From assembly GCA_022495995.1 (NCBI GenBank), contig JAFEMH010000981.1, forward strand, positions 434,001 through 498,000: a stretch of 64,000 nucleotides of DNA. The letters are read 5' to 3'. Each line of letters starts with the position of its first letter. Positions within the stretch are counted from its first letter, which is position 1. Position numbers and translations under genes: made by a program. The notes beneath the pieces were generated by a model. That model was not told the origin of the DNA. It did no database searches and saw nothing but the letters and a program-made list of their open reading frames with translations. This DNA is from Adenophora triphylla var. japonica. Lineage: Eukaryota; Streptophyta; Magnoliopsida; Asterales; Campanulaceae. Shown here piece by piece: positions 46,672-59,730 of the stretch.

Positions 46672-46932
46672 AGTTTTAGGGAAAATCTGTTTCTCCATAA
46701 GTTATAAAAAGCTCACTTTTCATCCTTAAAAATATCGAGTTTAGACCTTAAAACATTGAGTTTAGGTCTTAAAATAGTGAGTTTAGGCGTTAAAACAGTG
46801 AGTTTAAGCTAGAAAATAAAATAGCGAGTTTAGGCCTTAAAACAGTGAGTTTAGGCTTTAAAACACCAAGTCGATATATTTAAAAACATGACTTTTTATA
46901 ATATATGGAGAAACAGGTTTCCCTCAAAATTT
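46672..46932. mobile_element. Small inverted-repeat element with GAGTTTAGG array
   Basis: Arms of the type GTTTCTCCATAAGTTATAAAAAG near 46690 and the inverted copy near 46890 enclose six to seven AGTGAGTTTAGGCCTTAAAAC units (46735-46868). The matching block A site near 10140 lacks it. A related unit lies at 35860-35990. Confidence 0.65.
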
Positions 46933-47099
46933 TCTGGCAAAAGAAAATTATGAGACAAATTTCCAACAATTATTAGCCTTTTATAGGACTTTTTTTTTTC
47001 TTCTTTTCGACCTGCTCATATTGTTATTAGTTTTATAAAATAATATCACAATATTAATTTGATAATTACTGTACTTGTTTTTATATATTTTAGATTATC

Positions 47100-48378
47100 T
47101 ATTATACAATACAGAACTTAAAAAACTGCCTCTTATCTTCACATAAAGAGGGGCCAGGATTGAAAGTTGAAGAATATATCCAACGGCTGTAAATCCTCCC
47201 TCCCTCCCAACGTGTTTTAACCTCTCCACTCCCCTCCTCTGTCAACAACTGTTCTCCACGTCCTACTCCTTCGTTCCTTCTCCAACAGCTCCCATAATCT
47301 CTTCTCTCCCTCCTCAGTACGTTAAACCCACCATTAATTTCAATTGGGCTCTCAATTTTCCCCTCTTCCCACAACACCCACCACCTACGTCCCTTCTCAA
47401 TCTTCGGCTGTTTAATCAAAGGCATACTCACAAGACAGGTAATTTTTATACTCGCTGCAATCACGGCAATTATTTTCATACTCTCTGTTTAATGTTTAAT
47501 TTGTTGTAGGAAAGGGAAACAAGCAGACATGATGAGCATAAATTTCTTTAACTATGTTTTGTAATATATTTCGTAAAATAACATATTTAGCTTAGAATTT
47601 CAAAGCAAAATCGAAGGAGATCTATCCTTATAAGGTTTTGATTGAATAATACCTTGATTTCCGGCAACGGCCATTGGCGGAGGAGCAAAGTTTTTGAAGA
47701 ATTTCATACCGCCGTTTGCAATCCGTCTTGATTCGTCCGCAGAGCGCCCCCGATCCGGCCGCAGAGCGCCCCCGATCCGTCTTCACTTCGCCTGGCGTAC
47801 CCAACTCCTCCCATGCTTCTTCCTCCACCATTATTGGCTGACCCTTCCCTTTCCCCTCTCTCCGGATGATCTCCATTGCCCCCGTTCCACATCCGTCTCC
47901 TCCATGGCTCGAATTGGTTTTAAATGGAGTTGAAGATGGTTGCTTCTGCGGTCGCCGGAGGAAACGGACGCACGGACTCCGACCGGTTTGATCTCCTTCT
48001 CGCCATCGCCATGCCTGAGTCTGCAGAACGCCATGGCTGAGTGTAGAGAGAGAAACCTGTGAGATTTTAAGAGAGAGAAAGAGCAGGAGTATCTAAATTG
48101 ATTTTACTTTTGCTTAGAGTTGAGGTGCGTGTTAATGTTGCTACGTGGACAAGTTGTTGGACCTCCTATTGTTGCTTTAAGTAGATTGAATTGTTATGTT
48201 CTTACCCAAGCTGTAAACTATTTAATTGATGCCAGCTAAGAGTGGCAAAATTCCATAAAGTAGTGAACGTTAATATTTATTCCAAAATATCAATATGACA
48301 TTTTTTTTTCTCCGTGGCTCAATTTGATTTTAATCTTATGTAAATGAATCAGTTATTCACTCACTGTCTTGGCAAATA
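47100..48378. other. Helitron 1 5' region, no intact gene
   Basis: A C/T-rich leader-like stretch (47180-47430) ends near a donor-like CAG/GTAATTT at 47436-47446. 47640-48050 is GC-rich with several short overlapping frames in both directions. None shows a domain I recognise; it may be captured sequence. Confidence 0.4.
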
Positions 48379-48662
48379 CTCCCTCCGTCCCGATTCACTT
48401 GGCACCAAAATGAATGGCACAATAACTAAGAAAAAAGAATAAAATAAAAGAAATGTGTGATAGAAAATGAAGAGAGAGAGAATGAGTGGGGTAAATAGTA
48501 GTGTTGATTGAATAAATTGAGTGGTGGAAAATGAAGAGAGAGAATGAGTGGTGGGGTAGAGTGAATATAAAATTATAAAAAGTTTGCCATTTTGGGTAGT
48601 GCCAAGTGAAGTGGGATGTACCAAAATGAAAATTAGTGCCAAGTGAAGTGGGACGGAGGGAG
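48379..48662. mobile_element. Stowaway MITE inside Helitron 1
   Basis: CTCCCTCCGTCCCGATTCAC at 48379 and GTGGGACGGAGGGAG ending at 48662 are the ends, with TA next to both. Confidence 0.9.
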
Positions 48663-48888
48663 TAAATGTCTTCGAAAGATGGTGAAAGGTAGTTGATGGG
48701 AAGTAGTGGAGGATATAGAAAGAAAATGTGTTTCTTAATTTAGAATTTAATTCATATTAAATCTTATAATTTTATAATATTATTAACATTTTATCGATAT
48801 ACAGCGGCAACTATCTCCTATTTTTTTAACAAGACTTGGGATATACGTATATTTGCAGTTTGTTGTGAAATCCTTGGGATATACGTAT

Positions 48889-50153
48889 ATTATTTTCTCT
48901 AAATAATTTTTTATTGTTTGTCTTACAATAATCGAGGCGTAGAATGAGAATGAGTAGTCAAGTTGTAGGGCCAAAGGTTTAGTTTAGTTTGGTTTAGTTT
49001 AGTTCAGTTTAATTTAATTGGTTTTTTATGTACTCCTACAAATTTCATGTTTGTTTTATTTAGTTTCTGTAAATATGTTTGTTTGGATATGTTCTATTGG
49101 TGTTTATTTGTTATGAATTCTGAAGTATAACATGAGTTTATCATTTCCATTGGTCAATCCAATAGATTGTGAAAATGCTTCTTATGATTTGATTAGAACT
49201 ACCATCCTCTCGAGTAAAATATCCTGCCTCAATCTCCAAATAGTGTATTTAACAATTTTTTCATTTTATTGCCAGCTTAATCATTATCAAATTTCACTCC
49301 TCCAAATAGTGTATATTTTTTTCTCTAAATAATTTTTTATTGTTTGTCTTACAATAATCGAGGCGTAGAATGAGAATGAGTAGTCAAGTTGTAGGGCCAA
49401 AGGTTTAGTTTAGTTTGGTTTAGTTTAGTTCAGTTTAATTTAATTGGTTTTTTATGTACTCCCTACAAATTTCATGTTTGTTTTATTTAGTTTCTGTAAA
49501 TATGTTTGTTTGGATATGTTCTATTGGTGTTTATTTGTTATGAATTCTGAAGTATAACATGAGTTTATCATTTACATTGGTCAATCCAATAGATTGTGAA
49601 AATGCTTCTTATGATTTGATTAGAACTACCATCCTCTCGAGTAAAATATCCTGCCTCAATCTCCAAATAGTGTATTTAACAATTTTTTCATTCTATTGCC
49701 AGCTTAATCATTATCAAATTTCACTCCTCCAAATAGTGTATATTATTTTCTCTAAATATTTTTTTATTGTTTGTCTTACAATAATCGAGGCGTAGAATGA
49801 GAATGAGTAGTCAAGTTGTAGGGCCAAAGGTTTAGTTTAGTTTGGTTTAGTTTAGTTCAGTTTAATTTAATTGGTTTTTTATGTACTCCCTACAAATTTC
49901 ATGTTTGTTTTATTTAGTTTCTGTAAATATGTTTGTTTGGATATGTTCTATTGGTGTTTATTTGTTATGAATTCTGAAGTATAACATGAGTTTATCATTT
50001 CCATTGGTCAATCCAATAGATTGTGAAAATGCTTCTTATGATTTGATTAGAACTACCATCCTCTCGAGTAAAATATCCTGCCTCAATCTCCAAATAGTGT
50101 ATTTAACAATTTTTTCATTCTATTGCCAGCTTAATCATTATCAAATTTCACTC
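48889..50153. repeat. Three tandem 427-bp units
   Basis: Units start near 48889, 49315 and 49742, each with TTTTCTCTAAATA and later GGTCAATCCAATAGATTGTG. The third ends at the start of the RepHel gene. Each unit yields the same 66-78-codon frame (MSLSF...), whose C-terminal end is not kept between copies, so it is probably not a gene. Confidence 0.95.
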
Positions 50154-50154
50154 A

Positions 50155-53100
50155 ATGGCACAACCTTCAACGAAAGGAAAAGAACCTGCTGCGCCACTGT
50201 GTATTCTTCATAGTCGTTCAAATTGTATGCGATAATATATTTCTATTAAAAATCAATATTTTCTAGAGTTAGTAATATTTGTCTATTTGCCTATTCACTA
50301 CCGGTCGGTGAATATGGAGTTAGGAGAAAGTTCAACATCTAGAAATAGATATTATCGTAGTATGCGTGAAATTGCACAATCTAGACGAAGGGAAAGAGAT
50401 CGAGCCGATCAAGCAAGAACCCAACAAAATTCTTCTAACGTTTCTTTGGGTCCTTCGAGACGGGCAATTGCACAAAGGAGGCGTCGTTTGCGTGAACAAG
50501 CCGCTCCTTATTCTACTATGTAACATAATTCTTCTTTTACTCCTCTTTAATTCAAATAAACTTATCTTAAAAAATATAACACGCCTTTCCGCATATAGGT
50601 CAACTATATTAGAAGACCCGTCCACTACCGAATAAAATGAAAATATAGGTGGTTTCGAAGAGGATGAGCTCCATCTACGTGACATAGAGAATCAACAAAT
50701 TTTCAATCAAGTTCGTCATTCCATTGGCAGAATGAATGTCATATGTCGCTATTTGTCATGCTTTGCACTGGATGGGCGAAAAATTGGTTAACTCTCCTTT
50801 GAGTAGGCCCAGATTTGGAACATGTTGCTTGGATGGGCAAGTTAGGCTTCCTAATCTTCTTGATCCACCCAGCCTGTTCAGGGAATTATATGACGGTTGT
50901 GACCATCGTTCGACGTTATTTTTCCAGGATATTCGACGGTATAATGCTTTACAATGGCTTTCACCTCGATCTTGGATGTGATCTAGATGATCGTGTACAA
51001 CGTGGCGGGGCCCCTTATAGCTTCACTATACATGGTGAGTTGCGACATCATTCCGGTCATTACTACCACCTCCAGATTCAAATCCTGTACGCTCAACTTT
51101 ATATATACGATCCAATGACCGCCTTAGAATGTCGTCGCGTCGAAATGATACATTAGATGGAGAACTAATGGGTCAGATCCAAGATTGTTTGTTACAATAC
51201 AATCCTTTTGCACCTATCTTTCGTCAAGCATGTGTAATATTAGAACAACAAAGCCACTATCAGTCTAATCAAAATTTGGCAAAGATATTTGCATTATGAC
51301 CCAAGAAGAGATCAACGGCGATATAATGCACCTACGGTTGATGAGATTGCGTAATCTTACCCGGTGATGGTACCGAGAGAAGGAGAACAAGAGATATTGT
51401 CCTTCACTACGGAGATCAAGGCTTGATGCGGATAAGTGAAAGTCATCCAAAGATACGCCCCATTACATTACGTCTTATTATTTCCTTTAGGGGAGCTAGG
51501 ATGGGAACCGTCCATGACTCTGGGATGTGAATAGGAATGGTCCGAGTAATAAAAGTAGAAATAGACTCACAATGATGGATTACTACGGTTATCGTTTATT
51601 CGAACGAACAACAGAGTATTCTACCATTTTGAGGGGCAAAACTATTTCAGAATATTTGGTTGACGTTTGGGGCATGACAGAGCAAAACCGTCTTCTTTTC
51701 CTAAGGGAAAACCAAGAGGGATTTGTTCGTGTTGATCGGTATAAAGATCTCAAGCAAGAAATTTTTGATGAAGAGAGTGCAAGTCCGGATCAAATTGGTA
51801 GAAGATTCATCCTTCCATCTTCTTTCATTTGGTGGACCAAGGCAAATGTATGAAATTTTTCAAGATTCAATGCCAAGTTATTACACGCGCGTATAAGCAT
51901 CCAGGATATTTTCTTAACTATGACAGACCAACCCGGCATGGCCGTAAAATTAGAGATGCTCTACTTCCTAATCAAACTGCAAACTGATAGGCCGATTTGG
52001 TTGCTCGAGTTTTCGAATTAAAGAGAAAGCATTTGTTGAAAATTATTAGAGATGAAAGGGTGTTTGGAAAAGTAGAAGCTTATGTTTTCACAATTGAATT
52101 TCGTAAAAGAGGATTGCCCCATATGCATGCACTTTGTTTTTCTCGCGGATGAAGATAAGATCGAACTCCCGAGCAAGTTGATAGGGTGGTATGTGCCGAA
52201 TTACCCGATCCAGATAGCGAGCCTGCACTTTTCGACACGGTTAAGAGATGTATGATACATGGTCCGTGCGGCACGAGAAACCCAAGTGCGCAATGTATGG
52301 AGAACAATAGGTGCAAAAAAATTTCCAAAGCAGTGGGCCGAAACAACTTCTATTGATAATGATGGCTATCCAATCTATCGTCGCCTCGATAATGGAGTTG
52401 TATTGACGGTAAGAGGAAGGAGGTAGATAACGGAGATGTTTGTACCTTACAACCCTTATCTCACGAGTTATTTGATTGCCATATTAATGTGGAGGTGTGT
52501 CTTTGAGTTAGATGTGTGAAGTACATTCACAAGTACATATACAAAGGTCATGATCGAACAACAATGGTTTTAGTGGAAAGGTGATGAAATCAAACAATAT
52601 CTTGATGCGAGGTATATTGGTCCGCCGTAAAGGCTGCGTAGCGGTTATTCGGATACAACTTGCATGAAGAATTTCCTAATGTTGTTCGATTAGATCTCCA
52701 TCTACCTCGAGAGCATAATGTTTCATATGATTCAAGATGTTCGCGAGAAGAGATAGTTGCACAAGTAGAGGGAAAAGTAACAAAATTAATGGGGTTTTTA
52801 GATGTTGTGCTTCGATGTAATGGCCCGACAGTTTACTTATCAACAAATGCCGAAGCATTACACGTGGCGGTGCAAATGTTTGGAAACGGAGACGTAATTT
52901 AAGCCAGCAATTGGAAGAATATATTTTGCTAGCCCACCCTCCAGGTGGTGAGAGATTTTACCTCAGACTCTTATTAATTACCATTAAAGGGCCAACCTCT
53001 TGGGCAAATTTACGAACATACAATGGTATTGTGCATGATACATTTAAAGGTGCTTGCGTTGCACGGGGTCTTCTAGAAGATGATGAAGAATGGAATCAAT

Positions 53101-55581
53101 GTTTGGAAGAAGCCTCAGTTATGAAGACTGGTTACCAACTGAGGAGATTGTTTGCGCTTATTCTAACGCAATGCTCTCGATACATCCCCGTCAAAGTTGT
53201 GGACTAAGTTTGCAATGAATATATGTGATGATCTTCCTCACAAATTGCGCACAGAATATGAAATTCCATATCCGGATGATAGTCAAATAACAGATTATGG
53301 CCTGCATCTGTTGAATGAAATATTGCAAGAAACTGGAAAAAGCTTGGCGTATTTCCCACCAATGCCTCTTCCACTTCAAAATTGGACCCAAATGACCTAA
53401 GAACAACAGGTTATTATGGGAACATAGACAAATTAAGTATGATGAGCGCACTATGGCTGCGGAAGCAAATATCTCTCGCTTGAATGTTGGTCGGCCGACA
53501 CTGTTTCGATGTTGTGATGTGTTCGGTGAATGAAAATCAAGGGAAAACCTTTTCTTGAATGGGGGTGCAGTGAACGGGCAAAACATTTCGTACAACACAA
53601 TTGCAGGGTTTGTCGATCGCATGACAATATCGTGATCTGTGTTGCATCATCTGGAATTGCATCGTTATTGTTAGTTGGTGCGTAACGGCACATTCTATCT
53701 TTTGTCTACCGTTGAACGTGTTGGAAGATACGTTGTGTTCATTTACAAAACAATCAATTCATGCCCAACTCTTTAGAGATACAAAATTAATAACTGCGGG
53801 ATGAGGTTCCTATGCAACATCGCCATTGCGTTGAGGCCGTCGATCGCAGCCTTCGTGATATTTGTGATAATGATAGCCCTTTCGGTGGAATTATCGTTGT
53901 TTTTGGTGGTGATTTTCGTCAAACTTTGCCGTTATACCTAAGGGGCACCGTGAACAAATTGTGGGGTCAACTCTCCAAAAATCATCACTTTGGACGAAGA
54001 TATATGTCTTCGACTCTATCGGAAAACATGCGGTTGGATCGAAATGATCTCGCGAATGTTGAATTTGCGGAATACTTGAACAAGGTAATAGTTATGCATT
54101 CAAATTAAATATTTCTTTTATAATCATTCATAATTAACATTACATAAATTTCCATCCAAGGTGGAAGCGATCCAGATGAGACAATTGAACTTCCTTCTAC
54201 TATCCGAAAGTGTAAAGACGTCAACGAGCTAATAAGAGAAGTTTATCCAACATTGCATATTCCGGACTTCTACCGCTCTGGTTCTTAACCGATCGAACAA
54301 TTTTGTCCCCGCGTAATGATGATGTCAATTACATAAATCTTCAAGCATTAGAGATGTTTCCGAGTGATATCATCGATTATCTATCGGCGTACAAATATAC
54401 GTATGATGATACCAAAGTGATCCGATTATGGCAAATCGATACCCAATAGAGTTTTTGAACTCATTGAATCCTTCTGTCTTCCCCTTCGTACTTGCCGGTT
54501 GAAAGTTGGTTGCCCAGCTTATTTTGATGAGGAATCTTGCACCTAGGGATGGTCTTTGCAATGGAACAAGATTAAGAGTTGTTCGATGTGGGCAACGTAT
54601 TATTGAGGCCGAAATCTTGACGGGAGATAAAGCGGGCAATTTGGTATTTATACCAAGAATTTCTCTTACGCCTTCTTCGACCGAACTTATTATTCCAATT
54701 ACAAGGCGTCAATTTCCAATTAGGTTGTGCTTTGCAATGACTATAAATAAGTCACAAGGTCAATGTTAAATTTGTCGGCATTGATCTTCGGACACCAAGA
54801 GTGTTCACTCATGGCCAATTATATGTTGCTTTATCAAGATGTACTACATTCAATAGGATAACGATTCTCATTCCATCACCATCGGGAGATGACACATCCA
54901 CAACAAATATTGTTTATCCTGAAGTACTTCTGTGAGGCTTATATAATAGGTATGATTCCTAAAATTTCTTTTCTGAATGTAACATCTTTCATCCTTTTAT
55001 AGCCTACAAGTATAAATTATTATTATGTAACTGTTATTATATGTGTATACCTCGAGTTACAATGTTTGTTCTTGATTACATATTGCTTATTTGATTAAAA
55101 TTTATATATTATTGATCTCATGTTTTATATAGCCTATTACAAGTATAAAATATTATTATTTAACTGTTACTATATGTGTATAACTCAAGTTATAATGTTC
55201 GTTCATGATTACATATGGCTTATTTTATTTAATTTATATATTCTTGATCTCATGTATCTAATAGGCACCCACCCCCGTGGTTGATAATTTGCAAGTGCCT
55301 CCTCCGGCTACTAATATTGTACAAGAGACTGAACCTCTCTATTCCGATGATGATATTTGGGATGACCCAACTTTTATTGACGAAATGGTATATTTTTCTT
55401 ATATATATAATCTAATTTAATTCATCTATTATAGTTAAATTATTGTGTTTAATATCTTTTTATTTTTTTCAATGCTCAGGATGAGGCCGAGAAAAATGCT
55501 ATCGCATTTTTTGCCGCAAGAAATGCTGCCGCGCATTTTTCTACTACCGTCACTGATGTGAAATCGAAACCTGAAGACTAA
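50155..55581 (+). pseudogene. Helitron RepHel (rolling-circle replicase plus Pif1-like helicase), decayed
   Basis: Pieces in all three plus frames follow RepHel order: a basic N terminus (about 50314), Helitron-like N-terminal domain (DIRRYNALQWLS near 50930; DPMTALECRR near 51110; WGMTEQNRLLFLRENQ near 51670), the HUH motif GLPHMH at 52111-52128, and the two catalytic tyrosines in KYIHKYIYKGHDRT (52519-52560). Next come helicase parts: a ruined Walker A near 53560, [10 protein letters not shown] near 53905, and NKSQGQ at 54746-54763. Two further exons, 55265-55387 and 55480-55581, give an acidic tail ending TDVKSKPED. Many shifts and stops mean no working protein as read. Confidence 0.88.
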
Positions 55582-55839
55582 TAAATGCTTACTTTACATT
55601 TTTTTTTATAATTAAACATTCATTTTTCTTTGGAATAAATGAGGCGTAGAATTCTTCAATTTTATTTTTAAATTATAAAGTTTAGATATTGTTTTATTAT
55701 TTTCCGTGTTTATATATTTCATCTCTATTTTGACATATTTGGAAGTCTTTGCTGGTATTTTTGACAAAAGGCGGCTTTGAATTAGAATAATGAGAAAAAG
55801 AGTCTTTGATGGGAGTGGGGATATAAGTGGGGGTACTGA

Positions 55840-55871
55840 CCCGTGCGGTCCGCACGGGCTCGGAGTACTAG
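55840..55871 (+). terminator. Helitron 1 3' terminus (hairpin and CTAG)
   Basis: CCCGTGCGG and CCGCACGGG form a 9-bp stem, followed 9 nt later by CTAG at 55868-55871. In Helitrons this hairpin marks the end of rolling-circle transfer. Confidence 0.88.
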
Positions 55872-56677
55872 TCTATAATACAATACAAAGAGGGAATAAC
55901 TGCCTCTTATCTGGGGTATAAAGAGGGGCTGAGATTAAAAGTTGAAGAGTTGATCGGACGGCTGTCATCACTTTTAACCCCCCACGTTCTTTCCGTCTCC
56001 TCGGCAGTTTCACGTTCAGTTCAAGGGTTTCTCACGCCAAGTTACTCACGCCTGCGCTTCTCTCCCACTCCTTCTCTCTCCACTTTCCTTCGCTAAGAAA
56101 CGGACTCCTCCCTCTTCATCTCTTTGCCGGAAATATAGAAGCAATTACATCGCTAATCTCTTTCTCCGTTCTCGCAATTGACCTGTCCCCTCCCTCCCTC
56201 TCCGTTGATTGCGAATTTCCATCCTCTCACACTGCGAATTAATTGTTGTTTTTCAATTCAATTGCATCTCGCCGCAAAGATAAGGTAATTTCTAGGTTTT
56301 CGATTTCTTTCCTTACTATTAGGGAATTTTTCAATGGTATTCATGAGCAAAATACACAATTTGTTGATTCCGTATTTTCTTACGTAATCAAATGGCGATG
56401 TTTGGGATTTATTATCGATCGAAGTGTGTGCATGCTTGAGAAGGGTGAGTTTGAGTGTGTTGATTTTTTCTTCGGGATTAGTTATTGATCGCAAGACAAG
56501 TGGAATTTTAGTAGTTAATTAAAGGTGCAGGAGTATTAAACATGCTTTCGGGTATGTTCTTGATCTCAAGATTTTAATAAAATTGAAGGGAGTGCGAATG
56601 TGTGTGTAGATTTGTTTTGTGAGTGTGGAATTTCAAGTAGCTTAAAGTGTGTGAATAATATATGTAGATTTTTGTAG

Positions 56678-56821
56678 GAGATTTTGGGGTTTGACATACT
56701 TTCGAAATTGATGCATAGAGTTAGATTAGGGAAGTACAAGAGATATGCTGATTCAATTGAGAAGGAGGGTGAGAATTTGCAGGCTGTGTGGAGTCCTGAT
56801 GGCAAATTGATTGCTGTTTTG
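56678..56821 (+). pseudogene. Captured RIC1-like exon
   Basis: An exon with AG and GTAAGTG borders and phase 0 encodes 48 aa, of which HRVRLGKYKRYADSIEKEGE and NLQAVWSPDGKLIAVL match the N-terminal WD40-type region of plant RIC1-like proteins (a subunit of a Rab6-type guanine nucleotide exchange factor). A C/T-rich leader (about 55960-56280) ending at a donor-like AAGATAAG/GTAATTT lies upstream, possibly the 5' end of the same gene. The rest of the gene is missing, so it is a fragment carried by Helitron 2. Confidence 0.75.
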
Positions 56822-57679
56822 GTAAGTGTGGAACTAATGAACTTCTACATTTTCTTAGACTTCCATATTGTTTGTTTATTTATTGTTATATACTTTATAC
56901 AATTTAGGGTTCTATAAATATATTATGAAATGTGGTAGCTTTTGTGGCGGCGGTGTAATGATGTCTTTTGGCCCCTAAGGTTGGCACTTGCCAGTAATCC
57001 CATAGCAATTGATAGTGTGATAGTTGTACAGTAATTGCTTATTATCGTTACTCTACCACCTGCATATATCTACAAACCTTTTACCTTTTGATTCCCCTAA
57101 AACTTCTTTTGGTATTCTTTGAATTTCAATTTTCTGTGCGTTTATATATAATGAAGTTATCAGACTTAAATGATTTTCTTCTTTGCTATGTGTGTAAATA
57201 AGCTCCTTGAACATTCACCCTTTCTATTTTATTATCCCGAACAAAATCCGTTCTCTCTGTTACAAATACTCAATTCAAGCCAGACTGAAGAGCCTCAGTT
57301 CACCTGGACTCGATTTCAGCTATTCTCATGCTTAATTACTCCTAATCACCCTTCTTAAGACCTTCTTTTTCTTCCCCCATTGATTTCTGTTGTAAGTTTT
57401 TCTTTTTAATACTTTTACCCCAAAATCCACCATTGATTGATCCATATCTTTCTCTCTCTAGATTTTGTTGTAAACCCATTTATTTGCTCTTTTCCTTTTT
57501 TTAATTCGCTTTTTCATTTCCCCTTTTTAGCATTTTTAGGCCTTTTCAAAAGATTTGATCGATGCAGATCACACGGTCTCCGATTTACCTCTAGGTAATG
57601 AATCACTGAATTATGCATATTCTCCATTCATAATGTTATAACGATTTTGCTTTACGCCATTGATTAATCGGCTTTTCAA

Positions 57680-58560
57680 TTACAATTATAAATGCGGCGA
57701 TGGATACGTCGAGTCTTCACCCAAACAATCGCTAAATGTAGCTGCGAGTCACTCGATCGAGTTTATTGTTTCCATTTGGTTATGGAACAGTTGTTTAATT
57801 TTCTTTGAGTAGGCTATGAATTGTTCAATATCAAGCTTCGTAAAATATGCATAACTGGTCTGGGTGTAGTTCGCTTTTTCAACGATCGAAGTGCATTTTG
57901 AAATAAACGCATCAAATATCCAAAATCGACCCAGAGCATTGTCCACTGGCACTTTGGGGTCTGAACTCTGAAGAGTCTAATATCTGCAGCTGTTTTTGAC
58001 ATTTGATCAAAGAGGAGAAGCACTCAGGACTCCCTATGAAATTTCTCGATACAGAAGGCAGGAGTTTTAGGGTCCGCTCCCGAGTTTCTTGAGGATCTTT
58101 ATGGGCCTTTATCTATCCATCATGAGATAATTCTATCGTGTTGACCTGATATCCATGATGTTTGACATTGCGAGGCACTTTGGTACCTAAAAACTTATTC
58201 ATGCATGCGCAAGTCAATTATCAAGTATGACTTCAGTGACATTTCATCGAATTGAGCCAGAAGGAAAGATCAAAGATGGTTACGGGGTTGAGAAAGACTT
58301 CTATTGGACAACCACTTCAGCATGCACTCATTCGCATTGAGTGTGTATATGTGAAATCTAAGATGATCTAGGCAACTACTGCTTTATTAATGTCCGAGTC
58401 AGAGAGTATACCTGAATATTAATGAACTGAATGATCTTTTCCTTATGTTCCAGAAAAGTTAACAGGAAAGAGTCACAGATGAGTTAAATTAATGTGTTCT
58501 ATGTATGAATTGCTTTTTGCAAATGACAATCTAATTATCAATGTTTTCAATGGCGCAAGT
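57680..58560. other. Helitron 2 interior, captured sequence of unknown origin
   Basis: Overlapping minus-strand frames at 57749-58023 (SKTAADIRLFRVQTPK; GRFWIFDAFISKCTSIVE) look like a broken coding sequence, but I do not recognise it. 56900-57680 shows leader-like and intron-like T-rich sequence only. Confidence 0.3.
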
Positions 58561-58807
58561 GTTTCCTCATGTCCCGGTAAGATTACTAACCTTCTTTGTA
58601 GGGCTCACTTTTTTTTAATAATATTTTTAGTTTGAGTATTATTTTTATGTTTTTGCTTAATTAAAATTTGACACTGATGGTACCGATTTGCTATTTTCTT
58701 GATTATATTTGTATTGTGTTTAAATTGGACTGAAAAAGAGATATATGTTGATTTTAATTTTGATTTTGATTTAAGGTGAATGATTTTTTAATTTTTTTTT
58801 GATGCAG

Positions 58808-58905
58808 TTGCGGGGTATGCTAGGGCGCAAGATAAAACTCAGATTGCCTATGGACCCACCGGACTGCAGTTTCTTTGTCGTACCTTGCAGGGCCATACTG
58901 GCAAG
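58808..58905 (+). pseudogene. Captured exon, unrecognised
   Basis: It is preceded by a T-rich tract and GATGCAG and followed by GTATGAA. It stays open (AGYARAQDKTQIAYGPTG then LQFLCRTLQGHTGK) and joins in frame with the next candidate exon at 59682-59730. The family is not recognised. Confidence 0.45.
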
Positions 58906-59681
58906 GTATGAATGATTTTCACTTTTATCTCAATTTCCAGTTCTTCTCCATTGCACACCCACACAAACAATCTAACACTACCATAAATTAATTAGTGGAA
59001 ACGGATACTGAATTCGGTCAGCTGAAAAGGTCGTATTTAGCATTGTTCTTTGTATGTAATCAGGCTCAAGTGTTTTAGAAAAAATGTCTTTGTGCTATGG
59101 TTAGTTTAGATTTGAGTTTATGTACCCACATTATTAGCAATGTCTTCATATCTGAGGTACTAATATTAGAATCAAATGAGAGTTTTTCAGTATCTTTATC
59201 TTAAAGCTGTTCTGTTATATTTGCAAAGTTCCATTGTTAAGATTCAAATATTGGATATGGATTACCCATGTAGATATGTAGTACCGTTACCAAGCTCTGA
59301 GCTTTAGAGATGCTTTGTTGCTTTAGATAAAGAAGTTAGAAATGAAATGCTGAGTATTTATTTTATTATCATAAAACTAAATGTTTAGAAAGTGGATAAC
59401 AAGAATATTTAAGGAGCTTTCTCATTAAAATGTATAAAAAGCACATATTTTAAAAGTGTCCCTTACAATGAAATTTGAAAATTCAATTAGGGACGGAGGA
59501 ATTTAGGATGCATTTTTTATTATAGGGTGCAATAGAGTTTGAAGAAGTGTGTTGATGTCTTGATGAAACACGGTTATAATCAATAGTATGTTTTGTTTTT
59601 TATCTCATGTCCATAAACCATTTTGATTAAATATTTTTCTTTCATTATTTATCTTACCTTCATCTATTGGCAACATTGCAG

Positions 59682-59730
59682 CAAATACTCAAAGGAAAAC
59701 TACCTTTCCTTTTGCATCCCTCAACCTCAG
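59682..59730 (+). pseudogene. Captured exon, unrecognised (follows 58808-58905)
   Basis: It lies between ATTGCAG and GTAATC and reads QILKGKLPFLLHPSTS in the phase set by the previous exon, which argues for a genuine captured exon pair. Function unknown. Confidence 0.4.

Larger units (their letters stand above)
47098..55871 (+). mobile_element. Helitron 1, carrying a decayed RepHel gene
   Basis: It begins TCTATTATACAATACAG after host A47097 and ends with hairpin CCCGTGCGG/CCGCACGGG (55840-55858), then GTACTAG at 55871. The next base starts a second Helitron. Inside are a leader region, a Stowaway, a 427-bp triple repeat, and rolling-circle replicase and helicase remnants on the plus strand. 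Confidence 0.9.

Noticed and set aside
48889..50153. Regular repeats considered as a CRISPR array
   Set aside because: Units are 427 bp, contiguous and without spacers, in a plant Helitron.
49132..50213. Three similar frames of 66-78 codons (MSLSFPLVNPIDC)
   Set aside because: They repeat because the DNA is a 427-bp tandem repeat. Their C-terminal ends differ with each repeat junction, and no family is recognised.
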